DNA of 64,000 bases from Tenebrio molitor (lineage: Eukaryota; Arthropoda; Insecta; Coleoptera; Tenebrionidae). Numbering within the stretch: the stretch's first letter is position 1; the number at the start of each line of letters is the position of its first letter. The notes under the pieces are model-generated. The model was not told where the DNA came from and searched no databases. It saw only the letters and a list, made by a program, of their open reading frames with translations. Location: positions 12,772,001 to 12,836,000 of the forward strand of contig NC_091047.1 of NCBI RefSeq assembly GCF_963966145.1, in the 5' to 3' direction. The translations under genes and the position numbers were made by a program. Below are positions 58,000 to 64,000 of this stretch, one piece after another.

Positions 58000-58404
58000 C
58001 CGAGTGATCAAAAAGAAAACAAATCAAGAGTGCTTCTTCATCTTTTGTTTTATCGAAATACGCATAATACTTGCTATTTACCACTTATTCTGCATGCTGG
58101 ATAAACGTCTGTAAACTTTTCCGAAATCGAAAAGTTCTTTTCTAGGTTAACAACAGCGCCATCGTCGACGTTTCTTTGACATTTCCGCGAAAAATCTACT
58201 TACCAGCGGGGTCACGTTTGGCAATAAAGCTGGTAAATTACACATTCTTACGAATGTAAAATGTTGCTTTTGTTTATTTGATACATTTTCTCAATTATCA
58301 GATAATAATAAAATGTATTGAACGGTTATTTACACAGAATCCGCTACGACATGACTGATAATTTGCAACGCCTGCTCTGATTTGTTTTCTTTTTGATCAC
58401 ATTG
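58000..58404 (+). mobile_element. MITE S, copy B, complete, TA-flanked (405 bp)
   Basis: Begins ccgagtgatcaaaaagaaaa caaatca and ends with its complement tgatttgttttctttttgat cacattg, flanked by TA on both sides. The interior gcaataaagctggtaaatta and gaatgtaaaatgttgct matches copy A. TA target sites and TIRs fit Tc1/mariner-type mobilisation. Confidence 0.85.
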
Positions 58405-58409
58405 TAAAG

Positions 58410-59975
58410 TTGATTAAAATAGCTCATGTTTTTTAGTCGTCGACGTCAAGGTTTTTATTGCGATTACATTACATCCTGTCGATTAACTTACAGGTTCGAG
58501 GCAATTTCTAAATTATTCTTTGCCGCCGGTGCTGTTTTTTATTATGATTGATCCCCTAAAGGTCAGTAGTCCAAGGCACGTTACGTCCACGTTCAGTGAT
58601 TGATTGGAGGTTTTAATAAGAGCAGCAATCCATTGATGACTTTTTCATCTATAAACTCAGTCAATTGCAGCTAAAAAAGAAAATAATTTTTCCGCGTTTC
58701 TTGTTTCCTTATCTTTGCCGGGAAATGCCGTAAATTTAGGCCGAGCAATATGTGGCAATTTCCATTTAGATGAAGTTTAACGGCGGCAGATATTCTTTCC
58801 GTTTCTTTGAACATCTGTGCAGTTCAGAAACAGTTTTACTCTTCAAATTTACGCTCTTATAAACTTTTTGTGTCTCATTTTTATATACCCTACATTCGAT
58901 CCGTAGGAAATTGACCCGAATTAAGGCCGATAAGAACTCTATTCTTCTGTGTAATCCATTTCGGTAGATCATTTTCCAGTAAAGTAGCAAACAGTGTTCC
59001 AGTTTATCAGACGTGACACATAATAATTTAATAAAAATATACTGATTTGAGCTCGCATGTTCTTATCATCAAAAATACGATGACACGGGAGGAAATAATA
59101 TTTCAGGCCGAGCTCCAAATGTTTTACCTAAACACACACAAATTTCAACAAGACTCGTCCCATGAATACAACAACTCCGTTCACCAGTTATTCCAATTAA
59201 CTCAAAACAAAGCAAGATATTTATAAATATGGATTAACAACAGCTATTATATAGTAATTTACTTTTTGGCTTAAAAGTTTTGCAGTTGAGCAACTAGTGG
59301 GAAGCAAAATAAATACAATTAGCCAGAGATATGCTTGGGTCAACATTAAAGTTTCAGGAGAGTTGTGACGTCACTAGGGGAGATGACCGGAGATCTCTAG
59401 TTACCTTTACCGTACGCTTCGGCTTACTTACAAAGCAATGGTGGTAATTCCTCCCCCCAGTCCATTTATCCCTCTACTACAAGCAGTATCTAACTTTTTA
59501 CTCTTTATATAAATCTGTCCCATCATTATTTCACTTATGTAATGAATGTAATCAATTTAATAATTTGGGGATTGTCAAATATGACAAAAAGCTTACACTC
59601 GTACTCAATCAACATTCCGGCTGATCTCAATTAATTTTGGAATTACATATTTTGAGGCAAAGAAAGATAGTTGAGATATTCATTTTTACGTTCTAGAATT
59701 CTAATTGCGAGTAGTGAGAAAATGGTATTATTGATTTATGCGCAAGTACGCTATAGATTTAATAGCACTAAAGCTTTTTCTTGTGAAAACAATTTTTCTG
59801 TTGATTACGAACAAATTGGTTCTAAACTAGAAAAATGAAATTCTAAATTTAGAGCGAATTATTTCTAGTTTTCAATTAAAAATTATGTTGCAGTATTTTC
59901 TAAAGTTTGAACACTACTTTTCAATCTCGTAAGTAAAATCAATACCTTTCAGAAGCGTTGAAAGTTGTATAATAA
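58410..59975. other. Intergenic DNA, nothing recognised
   Basis: Unique AT-rich sequence with chance open frames only. A palindromic tgacgtca at 59366-59373 is the single motif I noticed. Confidence 0.45.
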
Positions 59976-59990
59976 TTCCCCTCTTAGAAA

Positions 59991-60304
59991 GGAAAGGATA
60001 CATCTTTCACTCCCCCCCGAAGGGGGGCGGGTTGCTGAGGCTTTCCAGAGCCTTTTCAGCCACACTGACGGGAAGATTCGGGATGGGTACGGTGAGGATG
60101 GGTGCGGAAGGAAGGTGGTAGGTACTGAGAGGTTGATACTGACCCAGCATTCGCCTTATCTGTGATATGAGACATACCACGATGTGATGGTGTGGGGAAA
60201 CCTTTGAAAAAAACCCACACCTGGTCAGGCGGCACCGGGGTTAGAACCTGGGACCTCCCGAATGTAAAGTGGCGCTCTAGGCGCTTGGCCACAGTATTCG
60301 GTGT
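59991..60304 (-). mobile_element. tRNA-derived SINE, copy 2, with 11-bp target duplication
   Basis: Same structure as the copy in intron 3: minus-strand A-box-like gtggccaagcgcctagagcg, B-box-like gaggtcccaggttctaaccc, then ggtgtgggtttttttcaaag. It is bounded by cctcttagaaa at 59980-59990 and 60305-60315, a clean target-site duplication that fixes both ends. Confidence 0.9.
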
Positions 60305-60330
60305 CCTCTTAGAAAAAGAGACTGCCATTT

Positions 60331-60398
60331 ATATCTATATATATATATATCTGTCTATACCTAGAACCTGTTCTAGAACTGCCCCCCCCCCCCCCCCC
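60331..60398. repeat. (TA)n microsatellite and C17 homopolymer
   Basis: An atatatatatatatat run at about 60333-60351 and a run of 17 C at 60382-60398, just after the SINE insertion. Both are hypermutable and may vary in length or be assembly-sensitive. Confidence 0.9.
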
Positions 60399-60399
60399 A

Positions 60400-63300
60400 T
60401 AGAAAACAGGCATGTGCCGACAGCAAAGAGACTCCAAGATGAGTAAAATAAATGTTCCTGTAGCTCACATAACCGAGTTATTAAGTTTTCAATTTCACCA
60501 ATCCCAGAAGCAAGACAGGATGCAAGTCAGCAAAAATAATTATTGATATTTTCAACAATCAGCGAAAAATTTAGTTGGAATTTTGACTTCGAAATCCCGG
60601 CAACGCAAAATTGCGGTCATCCTACCTTGATGGTGCTCAACTCTGATTGGTCAAGTTTAGCATATCTTTTCTCGATTATCGCTTGAGATAGGACTTTTTT
60701 TCTTTAAAATTCAGATTTTTACATTTATCCAAATACTCCCTATTTTCTCTGGAGAGGCAGTTCTGGGACACCTATATACTACTTTTATTATAATTTTTCT
60801 TTTGAAATGATTTGCTTAAAAATATTCTGCTATCAGATTATATGTAATAACATTAATAACGTGATGACTGTATCATTAGCTCTATATTTATTTCAGCGAA
60901 ATACAGCATATACAGATTTTTCAAGAGCTCTTAATCGATGGATAATAATTATAATCATAGCAAACCATGATCGGTAAGTTTTCCTATAAATCTCCATCAG
61001 TTTTTCATTATTTTAATTTAATTTTCTTCTTTATTAAAATTATGTTATATTTTCTAAAATAGTTAGATGTAATAACTTCATAACCTTCAATTAAAGGTGA
61101 AGAAAGCTTTGTCCACAAAAATTAAATTTCACTTACTTATTTTATTGATATTAATATGTATTGTATTTTATTATTATTTAAACAACGAAATGCAGCGTAC
61201 TTTTTTGTTTTATATTAGAATTTTTTGACAATTTGTCATTCCTTGCAGTGCTTTAACACAAGTCCAATTCAGTAAATTAAAAAACAAGACAACAAGAATT
61301 CGGATCGTAACATGTACTAACATGATGCGACTATCGTAGCAAGACAAGAATTCCAATCTTGGCAGATAAAAGCAAAAGAGCGCAACATTCCCTTCAGCAT
61401 GCAAGTAGCAGTTCAATAACTATGTAATTGCAGTATCTAACCAGAGAATGCAATTATATGCGTGTATCAGAAACAATTTCGAATTTTCTAATATTGGTTA
61501 ATAATGTCTTTTTCTTTCTTAAAATGACAATAATCACTGTGTTTGCAACAAGCTTCAAAAGGTTTTTAACAGTGTAGAGTGGTAGTTTTAGGTTTTTTGT
61601 ATTAATTTTGAACGAGTGTATGTGACGTTATCCTAACGTTTCTGCAACGAGCCAATATTGGTCTATTTCAGTGGAATCACTAGAGGCAAACGAGTTTCAA
61701 TTAAAAAGCATGTGTGGCCTGAATATGAAATGTAGACTTTTCGGTATAAACGAAAAGTTTGAAAATATGTACATTTGGTTCTCTGTTTGTTATACCGTGA
61801 CAATTTTCCTCCGATGTGGTAAAGCCGGCTGGAATATTCAACAAGCGCATTCATGAATATTCATTTAATTAAGTGAAGGCAACGATAACAGTGCTGCGAG
61901 TGGTTGCGTTCTTCAGATTGCGGTCGTGATTGTCCGAGGGAGAATATCCAATCCGACTGGAATATTATCTAATTGCAAGAAGCGTCGACTTGTCCTTTTC
62001 GTACTTTCCGCTCGAACGAGCAACGAAACGGCTTCAAGGGGAATATGAGTAAGTGTTGGATTTTTAGATCGTTTAACGGAGATAGAGTTACATACCAAAC
62101 AACTATCAAAGGAAAGATTAGGCTTTAAAACGCTACCGCATTCCCCAGCTCAGCGAAAACAACGATAGTCTCACAAATCTCTGAGACAGAGCACACCGAA
62201 TAGGATGGCTTGTTATCAACCAAGTCAAGCTGAAATCCTAGGAAATTGGAATTCTCTATCTATAGTGGCTCTTGTACGTGTTCAAATATACAGATATACC
62301 CAGTGACATGCGAAAAGCAAACCTTAAATTAATTTACGATTAGACTGCCAACTCTTACCCCAATAAATAACTCCTTATAATCGTCACGCCTCAACGTTGT
62401 CGACAAATTTGTGAGCATTTAGAACATAAAACTATTTATCGACGTTCTTTATGATCCACACTTTATTAGGTTGGTTTGGGAAAGTCAGACGTGGGACACG
62501 ACCAGTCTATTAAATTAGTTTTCTTTGGGGACTGGAAAGTTGCTTGGCTTTCACCAAGGACCCTATCGATTCTTGTGACTTAGCTCTGTCAACATCTGTC
62601 TCCATGTTTAAAAGTCTTGGCCAAGCTTCTGGTTTCTGCTCCGCAGCAAAATCCTTAACAGGACATTATTCACCAGTACTGAACTGGAAAATGCTCAGGC
62701 GTGGCGAATATATTTAACACGTTTTGCTGCTTTTACTCGAATCGGTGTGCAAACCGATTTCTTTCACGGAAATATTACCGTCCGACTTATTTTACGACTA
62801 AAATATTCATTTCAATAGTAAAAGACCTTATATTAATCATTTCATATTACCAGAACACATCAAGACGTGATTCCATTTTATTATCTAAAAATAATTTATT
62901 ATAACAAAAAGGTAAATAGAATTACGCAAAGGGAACTAAACTCGCTCATTTTTAATACTTACATACTTTACTCGCCTTCATCTCGATCTTCAATCTCTGG
63001 GCTTATCACAAAAAGACTCACTTCTGCTCCTAATGATATAATATAATCTACTATTTTCGGCTATTTCATTCGTAGTGAGATTTTGTGTCTCTCTGTTTTA
63101 AAGCGTTTTGCGGCTATTCATGTTTTGATTTATTAGAGCTTCCAGAAGCTTCAGGATGGAATTAAGTTAAATCGGACTTCTTGAAGTTATAGTAGTTTAT
63201 TCAATGACCCAATTTACACACGAACGAGTTGAATACAACGTTTTTTTGTTCGACGAGCCCCTTAAAGGCTCCAAATCGCTTAAAATCTTTAAAATTAGCT

Positions 63301-64000
63301 TGACGTTTCGTTTTGACAAGTTGTGACATTTATCAAAATCCGTTCACACAGAAGAAAATTCTCAAATTTTGACAGTGTTGAACAAAAAAGATGTTTAACC
63401 ACATTTTCGATTTATTCACTTATTGAAATTTGAACTTATGCTTTACATATTATAATGCATTTCAATGTCACCCTGTATATGTAATATTTTAATATTTTTT
63501 TCGTAGGTAAAAACTAACTGACCATATTTTGTAAACAAAACTAGTTGCTTAAGTTCTGAAGTAAAATTGTTTTGATAGTTATTTATAAATGACAGGCGGA
63601 ACTTCCAAGAAACCTCATTTGTACTTTTTTAGTTCCAGATTTTTTCTTCCATTTAATGACAATCTAAATACAGAACCCGAAGTAATAATAAAATTACGTT
63701 AATGACAACGTAGGGCATTTGTAATTCAATTCCCATTACCACAATAATTAGTCTCGAATTTCAATGCTAAAAACAGTCCCACCCACTGGCTTCATTACAA
63801 GTTCTATTCCATTACTAACCTAAATTTATAGAAAGAATACTAATATGTGCCTGTCACTTAGTTTGTTTCTTCAACCTGACCTACTCTGTAATCTCCTTCA
63901 AAGTAGGTATTTGAAACTGAAAAGTTTAAAGATATAAAGATCTAGGAAAAGTTTAGATGTTAAAAGAACATTTTCATTGCTCAAAGCTAAATAAATTCAT
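60400..64000. other. Terminal intergenic DNA
   Basis: No gene recognised. It includes a partial copy of the hairpin repeat of 50.1 kb (62981-63035), a GC-core segment cgacgagccccttaaaggct at about 63250, and an isolated MITE-like end tcaccctgtatat at about 63469. The 61.6-62.2 kb stretch is of higher complexity but without a convincing exon. Confidence 0.45.

Noticed and set aside
59366..59373. Palindromic CRE-like tgacgtca (also at 32013)
   Set aside because: An 8-base site is expected by chance at this scale and neither copy is near a promoter.
60056..60446. Open frames of 84-90 codons around 60.2 kb
   Set aside because: They are translations of the SINE, the TA repeat and the C homopolymer.

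Overview
The window is AT-rich, repeat-dense animal nuclear DNA, almost certainly from an insect and, by inference only, perhaps a beetle. Evidence: one spliced gene with canonical GT/AG introns of 3-11 kb, tRNA-derived SINEs with target-site duplications, decayed Tc1/mariner-type transposase fragments, and many foldback MITEs. There is no operon-like gene packing, rRNA, CRISPR array or tRNA gene.

The only protein-coding gene I can support lies on the + strand. It is a two-immunoglobulin-domain, secreted or GPI-anchored cell-surface protein of the Dpr (defective proboscis extension response) family. Five coding exons (29555-29642, 40581-40792, 45694-45904, 48841-49128, 54584-54696) join with matching phases (1, 0, 1, 1) into a 303-residue protein. 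It has a signal peptide, Ig1 (C91, W103, C153), Ig2 (C194, W208, C247), four N-glycosylation sequons and a short hydrophobic tail. A CpG-rich island at 28.3-28.75 kb is the probable promoter. A candidate two-exon 5' leader carries several very short upstream ORFs. An AATAAA signal follows at 54901. On the minus strand the same island contains a perfect CAG|GTAAGT donor after an open segment, suggesting a divergent transcript.

Layout: 1-28.3 kb is gene-free upstream sequence with stacked foldback elements (0-1.6, 5.07-7.35, 9.25-10.54, 13.4-14.5, 20.2, 21.5 kb), a frameshifted unidentified pseudogene (18.56-18.93 kb), a broken DD37D mariner-like transposase (25.9-26.6 kb) and a transposase C-terminal relic (27.3-27.5 kb). 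28.7-54.9 kb is the Dpr-family gene, whose introns hold MITEs, a SINE and further repeats. 54.9-64 kb is downstream intergenic sequence with another transposase relic, a complete TA-flanked MITE (58.0-58.4 kb), a SINE with an 11-bp target duplication (60.0-60.3 kb) and microsatellites.

The most distinctive non-gene features are the number of unrelated long-inverted-repeat elements (several ending in TACAGGGTG-like termini beside TA), nested insertions that can be reconstructed by comparing copies inside the window, and a recurrent class of small hairpins whose AT-rich arms enclose a GC-rich core of the form cGAGGCG-n-GCCGAG. All calls are from reading the sequence; no database search was possible.
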